NCBI RefSeq assembly: GCF_027923405.1
Contig: NZ_BQYI01000001.1
Coordinates: 2,396,501-2,460,500, forward strand
Direction of reading: 5' to 3'
Length of the DNA: 64,000 nucleotides
DNA from: Paenibacillus sp. YYML68
GTDB lineage: Bacteria > Bacillota > Bacilli > Paenibacillales > NBRC-103111
Under the pieces are notes generated by a model. It did no database searches. It was not told the origin of the DNA and saw only the letters and a list, made by a program, of their open reading frames with translations. The position numbers and the translations under genes are program-made. This document shows positions 34,844 through 43,754 of this stretch, one piece after another; the first letter of the stretch is position 1; each line of letters begins with the position of its first letter.

Positions 34844-35630
34844 AGTTGCGGTAGCAGGTGCAAGCGGCCGAATGGGGCGTGAGGTTGTCAAAATGGTGCT
34901 CAGCGACGCCGAGCTGGAGCTGGTCGCTGCTGTGGGCCGTTCGACAAAAGATACAGATGCAGCGAAGATGGTGGGCATGGAGCCTTGCGGCGTGCAAGTA
35001 ACTAACGATTTGGAGCTGGCGCTCGTGGAATCGAAGGCGGACGTTCTCGTCGATTTCACGACGCCGCAGTCTGCTGTTGCGAATACGTCGCTTGCGATCA
35101 AGCACCGTGTTCGCCCTGTCATCGGGACGACTGGCTTCACGCCGGAGCAGATTGAGGAGCTGGACAAGCAGTGCAAGGAGGCTGGAATCGGCGGATTGAT
35201 CGCGCCGAACTTCTCGATCGGAGCTATATTGATGATGAAGTTCGCCGCACAGGCAGCTAAATATATGCCGCACGTCGAAATTATTGAGTATCATGGTGAT
35301 CAGAAGCTCGATGCGCCATCCGGTACATCGATTAAGACGGCTGAGATGATTGCCGAGGTGCGCGAGGAGTTCCGTCAAGGCAATCCAAACGAAGAAGAAA
35401 CAATAGAAGGCGCCCGCGGCGCATATTATAACGGCTTCCGCATTCATAGTGTGCGGCTGCCAGGCGTGTTCGCCCAGCAGGAGGTCGTATTCGGTGCGTT
35501 CGGACAGACGCTGAAAATTCGCCACGACTCATACGATCGGGCTGGGTATATGCCAGGAGTGAATGTTGCTGTCAAAAAAGTGATGACGTACGAGGGCATG
35601 GTGTACGGCTTCGAGCATTTTGTAGATTAA
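34824..35630 (+). CDS. dapB: 4-Hydroxy-tetrahydrodipicolinate reductase
   Basis: DapB makes tetrahydrodipicolinate for lysine, diaminopimelate and, in spores, dipicolinate. About 268 residues with the NAD(P) motif VAGASGRMGREVVKM and GTTGFTPEQIEEL. The catalytic segment reads IIEYHGDQKLDAPSGTS: the first His, the Lys and the PSGT loop are kept, but the second His of the usual HH pair is Gly. ATG 34824 is preferred to TTG 34818 for SD spacing. Confidence 0.95.
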   Translation: MVQTRIKVAVAGASGRMGREVVKMVLSDAELELVAAVGRSTKDTDAAKMVGMEPCGVQVTNDLELALVESKADVLVDFTTPQSAVANTSLAIKHRVRPVIGTTGFTPEQIEELDKQCKEAGIGGLIAPNFSIGAILMMKFAAQAAKYMPHVEIIEYHGDQKLDAPSGTSIKTAEMIAEVREEFRQGNPNEEETIEGARGAYYNGFRIHSVRLPGVFAQQEVVFGAFGQTLKIRHDSYDRAGYMPGVNVAVKKVMTYEGMVYGFEHFVD

Positions 35631-35658
35631 TCACCGTCCCTAAGGAGGCATTGACCCT

Positions 35659-36084
35659 ATGTCCATGAATATCGCTCTTATCGCCCATGACCGGAAGAAG
35701 GATGAGATGGTCAACTTCGTAATGGCTTATGAGCATGTGTTCCAGCATCATAAGCTGTTTGCGACCGGTACGACCGGCACGCGCATTATGGCCAATACGA
35801 AGCTGAACGTTCACCGCTTCATGAGCGGTCCGCTCGGCGGAGATCAACAGATCGGCGCACTGGTCGCCCAGAACGAGATGGATCTGATCATCTTCTTGCG
35901 CGATCCGCTCATGGCACAGCCGCACGAGCCGGACATTATTGCCTTGCTCCGTCTATGCGATGTGCAAGGAATACCGGTAGCGACGAACATCGCGACTGGA
36001 GAAATATTAGTTAAGGCGCTCGACCGCGGCGATTTCGCATGGCGGGAGCTTGTACATAAATATAAGCCGGGTGTGGACGAATGA
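35659..36084 (+). CDS. mgsA: Methylglyoxal synthase
   Basis: MgsA converts dihydroxyacetone phosphate to methylglyoxal, a bypass of lower glycolysis. The 141-residue protein has [13 protein letters not shown], the phosphate loop [25 protein letters not shown] and the catalytic FLRDPL. It follows dapB with AAGGAGG and overlaps bshB1 by ATGA. Its place next to bacillithiol genes fits, because bacillithiol helps remove methylglyoxal. Confidence 0.96.
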   Translation: MSMNIALIAHDRKKDEMVNFVMAYEHVFQHHKLFATGTTGTRIMANTKLNVHRFMSGPLGGDQQIGALVAQNEMDLIIFLRDPLMAQPHEPDIIALLRLCDVQGIPVATNIATGEILVKALDRGDFAWRELVHKYKPGVDE

Positions 36085-36776
36085 CTGAACGGCTAGACTT
36101 CTTAATATTCGGCGCCCATGCCGACGATGCCGAGATCGGGATGGGTGGCACAATCGCGAAGCATGCTCGCGCTGGCTATCGGATCGGACTATGTGATCTG
36201 ACTTGCGCCGAGATGTCGTCGAACGGCACCGTCGAGACGAGACGAGTCGAGGCGGAGCAAGCGGCTCGAGTGCTCGGCGTTGCGGTGCGGGACAATCTCG
36301 GCTTACCGGATCGAGGCTTACGCGATGAGCCAGAGACGATTGAGCGTATCGTGTCCGTTATTCGAGCGTATCGGCCCCGAATGGTCTTCGCTCCTTATTG
36401 GGAGGATCGGCACCCGGACCATATTGCTTGTAGCAAGCTGGTGCAGGAGGCCGTATTTAATGCAAAGCTTCGCAAGTATAGACCAGACCTTCCTGCGCAT
36501 AGTGTAGAAGAAACGTTGTTTTATTTCATTAACGACATGGTTCCGCCGGATCGCATGATTGATGTATCGGAAGTCTATGAGCTGAAGCGGCAGTCGCTGC
36601 AAGCATACCGCTCCCAGTTCGAGCGTTCGTCAGGGGACGACCGCATTGCGACTCCGTTGAATCAAGGCTATCTCGAGCGGGTGGAGGCACGTGATCTGCT
36701 GCTCGGACAGAAGCGCTCCGTACCGTTTGCGGAAGGCTTCGTCAGTAAGCTTCCCGTGATGACGGACTTGTTATAG
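36081..36776 (+). CDS. bshB1: Bacillithiol biosynthesis deacetylase
   Basis: BshB1 removes the acetyl group from GlcNAc-malate in bacillithiol synthesis. The 231-residue PIG-L family zinc enzyme has the motif [16 protein letters not shown] (metal ligands in AHADD), and the second metal region [10 protein letters not shown]. It is translationally coupled to mgsA, and bshA follows after 48 bases. Confidence 0.94.
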   Translation: MTERLDFLIFGAHADDAEIGMGGTIAKHARAGYRIGLCDLTCAEMSSNGTVETRRVEAEQAARVLGVAVRDNLGLPDRGLRDEPETIERIVSVIRAYRPRMVFAPYWEDRHPDHIACSKLVQEAVFNAKLRKYRPDLPAHSVEETLFYFINDMVPPDRMIDVSEVYELKRQSLQAYRSQFERSSGDDRIATPLNQGYLERVEARDLLLGQKRSVPFAEGFVSKLPVMTDLL

Positions 36777-36824
36777 GATGGTACGAACAGACCGATTACG
36801 AACGATCGGAAGGGGGCGGCATCG

Positions 36825-38000
36825 ATGAATCCGAAGGATCGATTGAAAATAGGCATTACTTGTTATCCGACGCTCGGCGGCTCGGGTGTCGTGGCGACGG
36901 AGCTTGGGAAGCTGCTGGCGGAGAAGGGGCATGAGGTGCATTTTATTACGCACAGCATGCCTTTTCGACTCGGGAAGTTCGATAAGAACATCTTCTACCA
37001 TGAGGTGGAAGTGAACGATTATCATGTGTTCAAATATCCGCCTTACGATCTGTCTCTTGCGAGCAAGCAAGCACAAATTGTGAAGCAGGAAGGACTCGAT
37101 CTGCTTCACGTTCACTATGCGATACCCCATGCTGTATGTGCGCTGCTGGCCAAGCAGATGGTTGGTGAGCATCTGAAGGTGGTGACGACACTGCACGGCA
37201 CAGATATTACGGTGCTGGCGCAGGATGAGTCGCTTAGTGATCTGATCCGCTTCGCGATCAATGGTAGTGACGTGGTGACAGCCGTATCGGACGATCTTAT
37301 TCAGGAGACGAGACAACTGCTCGGCATCGAGAAGCCGATCGAGCTGCTCTATAACTTCGTGGACAAGCGCGTCTATTACCCGCGTGATGTCGGTAATTTG
37401 CGCAGAGAGTTCGCACGTCCCGATGAGAAAATATTAATTCATATCTCCAACTTCCGTCCGGTGAAGCGTGTAATCGATGTGATCGAAATATTCGACCGGA
37501 TCAGCAAGGAGGTACCGTCAAGGCTCTTGTTCGTCGGGGAAGGTCCAGAGCTGTCGAAGGTGCTGTGCAAGGCGAAGGAGAAGGGGCTGCTGGATAAAGT
37601 AACGTTCTGCGGCAGGCAGGATGACGTGGCACAGCTGCTCTCTCTCGCCGACCTGATGCTGCTGCCGTCGGAGAAGGAGAGCTTCGGCCTCGTGGCGCTT
37701 GAAGCGATGGCGTGCGGCGTTCCGACGATTGCCTCTAATGCAGGAGGTATTCCAGAGCTGATTACGCATGGGGTGACGGGCTATCTGGCCGACATCGGTG
37801 ATGTGGAGACGATGAGTCAGCTTGCGATTCATCTGCTGCAGAACGAGGCGGCCTATAAGGCGATGCGTGAGGCATGTCTGTACCGGGCCCGGTATACCTT
37901 CTGTAATGATGTCATCTCGAGGCAGTACGAGGCGCTCTACTATCAGGTGCTCGGCCGTGAGGCTCCAGAGGAGCTGCTCGTGAAGCCGCTCGAGTGCTAA
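36825..38000 (+). CDS. bshA: GlcNAc-malate glycosyltransferase of bacillithiol synthesis
   Basis: BshA joins N-acetylglucosamine from UDP-GlcNAc to malate. The 391-residue GT4 enzyme has GITCYPTLGGSGVVATELGK near the N-terminus, HGTDITVL, and the donor-site LPSEKESFGLVALEAMACG. SD-like AAGGGGG lies before ATG 36825. Operon position is the same as in Bacillus subtilis. Confidence 0.95.
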   Translation: MNPKDRLKIGITCYPTLGGSGVVATELGKLLAEKGHEVHFITHSMPFRLGKFDKNIFYHEVEVNDYHVFKYPPYDLSLASKQAQIVKQEGLDLLHVHYAIPHAVCALLAKQMVGEHLKVVTTLHGTDITVLAQDESLSDLIRFAINGSDVVTAVSDDLIQETRQLLGIEKPIELLYNFVDKRVYYPRDVGNLRREFARPDEKILIHISNFRPVKRVIDVIEIFDRISKEVPSRLLFVGEGPELSKVLCKAKEKGLLDKVTFCGRQDDVAQLLSLADLMLLPSEKESFGLVALEAMACGVPTIASNAGGIPELITHGVTGYLADIGDVETMSQLAIHLLQNEAAYKAMREACLYRARYTFCNDVISRQYEALYYQVLGREAPEELLVKPLEC

Positions 38001-38067
38001 TGTGTGTTAGACTGCTGATGTAAGTGGCGATAGCTAATGAAGGATGATACTTAAGGATGGTACATGG

Positions 38068-39417
38068 ATGACGCACTTGCCACAGGACCATGGAGTGAAA
38101 CGGAGGGCGCTTCAGCTGATCCATACGCTGAATGATGCGGGCTATGAGGCGTATCTCGTCGGCGGTTGTGTACGTGACGAGGTGCTGGGTCGCCCTGTTA
38201 AAGATTACGACATTGCGACATCGGCGCGGCCTGAGCAGGTCGAGAGCCTCTTCTCGCGCACGATCCCAACTGGCCTGCAGCACGGTACGGTAACGGTTGT
38301 CATCGAGCGGGAGCCATTCGAGGTGACGACGTTCCGTAAGGAAGCAGGCTATGAGGATTTTCGACGTCCAAGTGAGGTGTCGTACATCGACAGCCTGCTG
38401 GAGGACTTGAGACGGCGTGATTTCACGATGAATGCGATGGCTCTCGATGCGGAGGGTCGACTGATCGATCCGTTCGGCGGGCAGGCGGATGCGGCTAGCG
38501 GTGTGCTGCGTTGTGTGGGGGATGCACATGAGCGGTTCTCGGAGGACGCGCTGCGCATGCTTCGCTGCGTCCGCTTCGCGGCGGAGTACAGACTTGAGGT
38601 GGAGCCGCTAACCTGGGAAGCGCTGACGACTTCAGCTCCACTGCTGCGACATATCGCTCTGGAGCGGGTGCGCGCGGAGCTTGAGCGCATGTTAAGCGGG
38701 AGTGACCCGAATCGGGCGCTGCTGCTGCTAGGCGCAAGCAAGCTGCTGCTGCATACGAAGTCGCGGGTCCTATGGAGTGAGCTGCAAGATACGAAGAGCT
38801 GGCCGTCCTTGAGCGTTATTCCGACGCTGGAGGGGCGGCTAGCTTACTTATATATAGGCTGCGGGGCTGACTTGAACGAGACGAAGAACGATATGCGCGT
38901 GCTGACGTTCTCGAAGAAGCAGCTGGAGGAGACAGGGGCGATCGTTGCGGCGCATCGGGCTCTAATAGACAAGCTACAGCAGGATGCGGACGAAGGAACG
39001 GCAACCGAGGATGAGCAGCGGAAGCATTGGCTGCTGACAGCTGTCCAATATGGGGCTATCGCAATGGAGTCACTGAGACAGCTCTATGAGCTGGAGCTGG
39101 AGCATGAGCGGCGGGACAGCTCGGACACAGCGGTGAGCGGCGGTCTCAAGCTGTCCGGTGCGCAGAAGTTGGCTGCTGAGGCATGGGCTTACAGCGGAAG
39201 CCGATGGCTTACAGAAGCGCCGGCGCTGGAGCTGAAGCAGCTAGCGCTCACTGGTCAGCAGCTCGTGCAGCTGCTTGGCGTGAAGCCGGGGCCTTGGACA
39301 GGACAGCTGCTCAGTCGATTGCTCGAGGAGACGGCGCTCGGATTCATCCCGAATGAACCCGAAGCGTTAGCCGCTGCCGCGAAGAGTTGTTACGAACTAC
39401 TGCAGGAGAAGGGATAA
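38068..39417 (+). CDS. cca: CCA tRNA nucleotidyltransferase
   Basis: Cca adds or repairs the 3' CCA end of tRNA. About 449 residues. The head has YLVGGCVRDEVLGRPVKDYDIATSA, with the catalytic DxD, and RRRDFTMNAMALD further on. AEYRLEVEP-type neck and a helical body follow. ATG 38068 lies nine bases after TAAGGA; an in-frame ATG 38044 lacks an SD. birA follows after 5 bases. Confidence 0.94.
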   Translation: MTHLPQDHGVKRRALQLIHTLNDAGYEAYLVGGCVRDEVLGRPVKDYDIATSARPEQVESLFSRTIPTGLQHGTVTVVIEREPFEVTTFRKEAGYEDFRRPSEVSYIDSLLEDLRRRDFTMNAMALDAEGRLIDPFGGQADAASGVLRCVGDAHERFSEDALRMLRCVRFAAEYRLEVEPLTWEALTTSAPLLRHIALERVRAELERMLSGSDPNRALLLLGASKLLLHTKSRVLWSELQDTKSWPSLSVIPTLEGRLAYLYIGCGADLNETKNDMRVLTFSKKQLEETGAIVAAHRALIDKLQQDADEGTATEDEQRKHWLLTAVQYGAIAMESLRQLYELELEHERRDSSDTAVSGGLKLSGAQKLAAEAWAYSGSRWLTEAPALELKQLALTGQQLVQLLGVKPGPWTGQLLSRLLEETALGFIPNEPEALAAAAKSCYELLQEKG

Positions 39418-39422
39418 TAGCG

Positions 39423-40394
39423 ATGTCAGAACGATTAATAGAGCTCTTCGAGCAAGCGAAGGGTGAGTTCATATCCGGGGAGCAGCTGAGTGGGGAGCTG
39501 AAGGTGAGCCGGACCGCGGTGTGGAAGCAGATTGAACGGCTGAAGCTGCAGGGGTATCATTTTGAAGCGATTCCACGTAAGGGCTATAGACTGCTCTCCG
39601 CTCCGCAAAAATTCGCAGAGGACGCCTTCAGGCAGCAGCTGCGTACAGCATCATTCGGCCGTCCGCTGCACCTGCTGGACGAGATCGACTCGACCCAGCT
39701 GGCAGCAGTCCAGCTCGTGCGGGATGGGGCCGAGGAGGGGACCCTTGTGCTCGCCGAGCAGCAGCTGGCTGGGCGGGGACGGCTCGGGCGGCAGTGGCAC
39801 TCGCCCAAGGGCAAGGGACTGTGGAGCTCGCTTGTGCTGAAGCCTAATTGGCTGTCGCTGGCGCAGACGCCTCAGCTCACGCTGCTGACAGCGGTTGCGT
39901 TGTGCCGTGCCGTCCGTCAGGTGACGGGTCTGGACGCTGGCATCAAGTGGCCGAACGATCTGCTCGTCGGCGGTCGTAAGGTTGCCGGTATATTGCTCGA
40001 GGCGAGCGTCGAGAATGGCACGCTGCAGCACATCGTCGCTGGAGTCGGCATCAGTGTGAATTTGCAGGAGAGCGACTACCCGACGGAGCTGCTGGAGAAA
40101 GCGACATCACTGGCGATGTGCGCCGGACATTCGATCTCCAGAGAGACGCTGCTTGCGGAGCTCATGAACGAATGGGAGCAGCTGTACAAGCTGTATCAAG
40201 CGTCTGGCTTCGCCCCGATCAAGCTGCTGTGGGAGGCGCTGACCGTATCGCTTGCTCGCGAGCTTGTGTGCAGCACTCCGCAAGGTCCCGTACAAGGCTT
40301 CGCCGAGTCGATCGATGAGCATGGAGCGCTGCTGCTAAGACTGCCCGACGGAAGCTCCCGCAAAATGTTTTCCGGCGATGTCGATTTTAAGTGA
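39423..40394 (+). CDS. birA: Biotin-protein ligase and biotin repressor
   Basis: BirA biotinylates carboxyl-carrier proteins and represses biotin genes. The 323-residue protein starts with a winged helix (EFISGEQLSGELKVSRTAVW), so it is the bifunctional type. The ligase domain has GRGRLGRQWHSPKGKGLW and IKWPNDLLVGGRKVAGIL. The C-terminal SH3-like domain ends in GALLLRLPDGS. A candidate promoter overlaps its stop codon. Confidence 0.95.
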   Translation: MSERLIELFEQAKGEFISGEQLSGELKVSRTAVWKQIERLKLQGYHFEAIPRKGYRLLSAPQKFAEDAFRQQLRTASFGRPLHLLDEIDSTQLAAVQLVRDGAEEGTLVLAEQQLAGRGRLGRQWHSPKGKGLWSSLVLKPNWLSLAQTPQLTLLTAVALCRAVRQVTGLDAGIKWPNDLLVGGRKVAGILLEASVENGTLQHIVAGVGISVNLQESDYPTELLEKATSLAMCAGHSISRETLLAELMNEWEQLYKLYQASGFAPIKLLWEALTVSLARELVCSTPQGPVQGFAESIDEHGALLLRLPDGSSRKMFSGDVDFK

Positions 40395-40419
40395 CATTTG
40401 GAGAATCGTTTGTTACACT
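40391..40419 (+). promoter_or_regulatory. Candidate promoter of the pan leader
   Basis: GTGACA (40391-40396) and TACACT (40414-40419) are 17 bases apart, overlapping the birA stop. A transcript from here would have a leader of about 310 bases before panB. Confidence 0.4.
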
Positions 40420-40619
40420 CTTCTATAAGCGCTCTGACTCGTGCATGAGCAAGGGCATTGGCACAATGAAGGTGGCATCCGATACCAGGAGCTGCACTTC
40501 AGCAGGCTGATTCGCTTGCATTAATTGCATTAACTGCGACGAGGATTAACGTGTCACAATTCATACGAAGTTCATTTCAGTAGGTCGGATTCTGCTCTGA
40601 GCCGCAAGGACCGAGACAG

Positions 40620-40687
40620 AAGGATCATGTGAGTCTATTTGCCATGTGAACCTTTTAGCTCCGATTGCGGGCTGGAAGGTTTTTTTT
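40620..40687 (+). promoter_or_regulatory. Possible panB attenuator: terminator with alternative upstream stem
   Basis: A three-part stem (40649-40654 with 40676-40681, 40656-40659 with 40671-40674, 40661-40663 with 40668-40670) is followed by seven T residues, 50 bases before panB. AAGG at 40620-40623 and CATG at 40626-40629 can instead pair with CATG and CCTT at 40643-40654, which would break the terminator. The pan RNA motif is known upstream of panB in Firmicutes, but I cannot confirm its consensus here. Bases 40420-40619 show no feature I can name. Confidence 0.5.
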
Positions 40688-40737
40688 GCATACTCTGGGA
40701 ACAACTAACGATATCGAACGAGAAGGCAGGTGAAGCT

Positions 40738-41613
40738 ATGGATACGCGCAAGCCTATAACAACCGCTAAGCTTCGCAAAATGAAGCTCGACCATACACCC
40801 ATCGCCGTCGTAACGGCTTATGATTACCCGTCGGCGCGGCTAGCTGAGGAGGCGGGAGTCGATGTGATTCTCGTCGGAGATTCGCTCGGCAACGTGGTGC
40901 TCGGCTATGAATCGACGGTGCCGGTGACGCTCGACGATATGCTGTATCATACTCGCGCCGTCACTCGCGCCGTCCGTTCCAGCTTCGTCGTCACCGATAT
41001 GCCGTTCATGACGTATCACGGCAGCCTCGATGCGACACTGAAGGGAGCAGCTCGCCTCATGCAGGAGGGGCTCGCGAAGGCGGTGAAGCTGGAGGGCGGT
41101 GCGGAGATCGCCCCTGCAGTGAAGGCGCTCGTGCAGGCCGGCATCCCGGTCATGGCGCACATAGGTCTAACACCGCAGTCCATTCATCAGATCGGCGGCT
41201 ACAAGGTACACGGTAAGACGAACGATCAGGCGGAGCGTCTAATGGCAGACGCCCTCGCGCTCGAGGAGGCGGGAGCGTTCGCGATCGTGCTGGAGCTCGT
41301 GACCGAGCAGCTGGCGGCTGAGGTGACGGCGAGGCTGTCCATCCCGACGATTGGTATCGGGGCAGGCGCAGGCTGTGACGGACAGGTACTCGTCTTCCAT
41401 GATGTGCTTGGCTATGGCTCTGACATCGTGCCGAAGCGGTTCGTCAAGGCGTACGCATCGGTCGGCGACACGATCCGCACGGCGATCGGGCAATATGTAT
41501 CCGAGGTCAAGGGACGGCAGTTCCCTGCAGCCGAGCATGCATTCCGGATGTCGGATGAGGAGGCAGGACGCTTGTACGGCCAAGGAAGTGGGGGCAACGA
41601 CCATGAGCAATGA
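40738..41613 (+). CDS. panB: 3-Methyl-2-oxobutanoate hydroxymethyltransferase
   Basis: PanB makes ketopantoate from ketoisovalerate and methylene-tetrahydrofolate. About 291 residues from ATG 40738 (SD GGCAGGTG). Signatures are VVTAYDYPSARLAEEAGVD, VGDSLGNVVLGYESTVPVT and AHIGLTPQSIHQIGGYKVHG. It starts the panBCD operon and overlaps panC by 11 bases. Confidence 0.96.
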   Translation: MDTRKPITTAKLRKMKLDHTPIAVVTAYDYPSARLAEEAGVDVILVGDSLGNVVLGYESTVPVTLDDMLYHTRAVTRAVRSSFVVTDMPFMTYHGSLDATLKGAARLMQEGLAKAVKLEGGAEIAPAVKALVQAGIPVMAHIGLTPQSIHQIGGYKVHGKTNDQAERLMADALALEEAGAFAIVLELVTEQLAAEVTARLSIPTIGIGAGAGCDGQVLVFHDVLGYGSDIVPKRFVKAYASVGDTIRTAIGQYVSEVKGRQFPAAEHAFRMSDEEAGRLYGQGSGGNDHEQ

Positions 41614-42490
41614 TCAACAGCCCATCATCATCCTGAGCGGTGTTGAATTGAGAGCGTGGCTGAAGTCACGTCGATTACAATCGCCAGGAGCGGTCGTCGG
41701 GTTCGTGCCGACGATGGGATTTCTGCATGAAGGGCATGCCTCGTTGCTGACCGCTGCACGTCAATCGTGCGATATTGTTGTATTGAGCATCTTCGTGAAT
41801 CCGCTCCAGTTCGGACCTAACGAAGATTTCGAGCGATACCCGCGCGACGAGCAGCGCGACCTTGCGATCGCGGCGGAGTACGGTGCCGATGTCGTGTTCA
41901 TGCCTCAGGTTGAGGAGATGTATCCAGAGCGGACGCGAACGACCGTAACCGTATCTGGCGTGACCGAAAGACTGTGCGGCGCCTCACGGCCGGGACACTT
42001 CGACGGTGTCGCTACCGTCGTGACGAAGCTGTTCAACCTCGTACAGCCGGACCGAGCTTATTTCGGGTTGAAGGATGCGCAGCAGGTCGCTGTCATTGAG
42101 CAAATGGTCCGCGACTTGAACGTACCGGTCGAGATCGTTCCTTGTGCGACGGTACGGGAAGCGGACGGCCTCGCGAAGAGCTCGCGCAACGTCTACTTGA
42201 GCGCAGAGGAGCGAGAGCAGGCTGTTATATTGAACAAGGCGCTGCGGGAGGCCGAGCAGCAGCTGCGCACGCAGCGCGACGCCATGTCGTCGCAGGAGCT
42301 TGCCGCGCAAGTAACGGCACGCATCCAGGAGGCGCCGCTTGCCCGCATCGATTATGTCGAGGCGCTCGCCTATCCGTCGCTGGAGCCGATCTCCTCATTC
42401 ACGGAGGCTGAGCAAGCTCTGATCGCTGTGGCGGTCAAGTTCGGCAATACAAGACTGATTGACAACTGCTTGATACGCTTTAACGGCTAA
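41603..42490 (+). CDS. panC: Pantothenate synthetase
   Basis: PanC condenses pantoate with beta-alanine using ATP. About 295 residues from ATG 41603, just inside the end of panB. The nucleotidyl-transferase motif is [15 protein letters not shown], followed by [18 protein letters not shown] and KSSRNVYLS. The long in-frame extension upstream runs within panB and is not used. Confidence 0.96.
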   Translation: MSNDQQPIIILSGVELRAWLKSRRLQSPGAVVGFVPTMGFLHEGHASLLTAARQSCDIVVLSIFVNPLQFGPNEDFERYPRDEQRDLAIAAEYGADVVFMPQVEEMYPERTRTTVTVSGVTERLCGASRPGHFDGVATVVTKLFNLVQPDRAYFGLKDAQQVAVIEQMVRDLNVPVEIVPCATVREADGLAKSSRNVYLSAEEREQAVILNKALREAEQQLRTQRDAMSSQELAAQVTARIQEAPLARIDYVEALAYPSLEPISSFTEAEQALIAVAVKFGNTRLIDNCLIRFNG

Positions 42491-42527
42491 GCGGGGCAAC
42501 AATACGATAATGAAGGAGGCGCTAGGA

Positions 42528-42911
42528 ATGTTCCGCACGATGCTGAAGGCCAAAATACACCGCGCAACGGTAACCGAAGCGAACTTGAACTATGTGGGCA
42601 GCATAACGATCGACGAGGAGCTGCTGGAGGCGGTAGACATGCTGCCGAACGAAAAGGTGCAAATCGTCAACAACAACAATGGTGCACGCTTCGAGACTTA
42701 TATTATACCTGGACCAAGAGGCTCCCGCGTCATCTGTTTGAACGGCGCAGCGGCGCGCCTCGTGCAGCCTGGCGATAAGGTAATTATTCTCTCCTATGCG
42801 ATGATGACCGATGAGGCAGCGCGCACTCATGCGCCACGAATCGCTATTATGGGCGATGAGAACGAGATCATCAGTGTCCTGAAGGAAGAAATTCATTCCA
42901 CTATTCTATAG
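42528..42911 (+). CDS. panD: Aspartate 1-decarboxylase precursor
   Basis: PanD makes beta-alanine and cleaves itself at Gly-Ser to form a pyruvoyl group. The 127-residue precursor has the cleavage site in [10 protein letters not shown] (Gly24-Ser25), and [29 protein letters not shown] lies before ATG 42528. Confidence 0.96.
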   Translation: MFRTMLKAKIHRATVTEANLNYVGSITIDEELLEAVDMLPNEKVQIVNNNNGARFETYIIPGPRGSRVICLNGAAARLVQPGDKVIILSYAMMTDEAARTHAPRIAIMGDENEIISVLKEEIHSTIL

Positions 42912-42985
42912 ATAGAATGAAACAGGACGGGTCGACGCACAATGAATATACAACGCAACCAATCGGCCAAAGGTGGGATGTACGT

Positions 42986-43651
42986 ATGTTCAAGCATCTG
43001 TTCGCATCGATGAATGCTATGCTGGATGAAGTGCAGTCGGAATACCCGTCCTCAACCGGTGGGAGAAGGAAGCAGCTGAAGCATAAGCTCGAGGAGCTGA
43101 AGTCGATGAGCGACTTCTGCATTGAGGAATGGCTGCAATTCGAGGAGAAGCTGGCCCAGACGCTGAAGGAAACAGGCATTGGCGCCCTTGGGGAGGGCAA
43201 TGCGACGGACCCGCTAGATCCGGAGTTCGCGGCCAGGCGGTCCGATGCGTTCATTCGCGGTCAAGGCTATTATAAGCTTCATATGTTTCATGAAGCGCTT
43301 GCTGAATTTACCGAGCTGCTAAGCAAGCAGCCGGAATTTACGCTCGCCCGCATTTACATGGCCATGTCATACTTTCATTTAGGGCGGACAGCGGATAGCT
43401 ACTCCCACTTTCATTTTTTGTACCAGCTGACAGAGAACGTGCAATTGAAGGCCATCTCCTTGAATGCGATGGGCTGTATTCAGATTCAGCACAACAATAT
43501 GGAACGGGCCGGTGAGCTGTTCGAGCTTGCCTATCGTACCGATCCGACGAGTATAGAGCCGCTAATTGCGATGGGGCTGTGCACAGAGAAGCAAGGCGGG
43601 CTGCAGTTCAGCTTCTCTGGTACTCGTAAGTCGGGCGTTGTGAAGGGATAA
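42986..43651 (+). CDS. TPR-like protein of unknown function
   Basis: A helical protein of about 221 residues. The N-terminal part is coiled-coil-like (KQLKHKLEELKSM, then EEWLQFEEKLAQTLKE). The C-terminal part has TPR-type units, such as KLHMFHEALAEFTELLSKQP and NNMERAGELFELAYRTDPTS. ATG 42986 follows AAAGGTGGG; in-frame ATG 42917 has no SD. It lies between panD and dinG. Confidence 0.72.
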   Translation: MFKHLFASMNAMLDEVQSEYPSSTGGRRKQLKHKLEELKSMSDFCIEEWLQFEEKLAQTLKETGIGALGEGNATDPLDPEFAARRSDAFIRGQGYYKLHMFHEALAEFTELLSKQPEFTLARIYMAMSYFHLGRTADSYSHFHFLYQLTENVQLKAISLNAMGCIQIQHNNMERAGELFELAYRTDPTSIEPLIAMGLCTEKQGGLQFSFSGTRKSGVVKG

Positions 43652-43754
43652 GCCGTATGCAGGCTGACGGTCCAGAAAGTTGCTATTCCTTTTTCTGCGC
43701 AGTATGCTATTCTAGTGTGAGGAAGAGTGGAATGAAGGGATGTAACGGGCACCG

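Noticed and set aside
41351-41602. 84-residue N-terminal extension of PanC
   Set aside because: It lies inside panB in another frame and lacks similarity; ATG 41603 fits PanC length.
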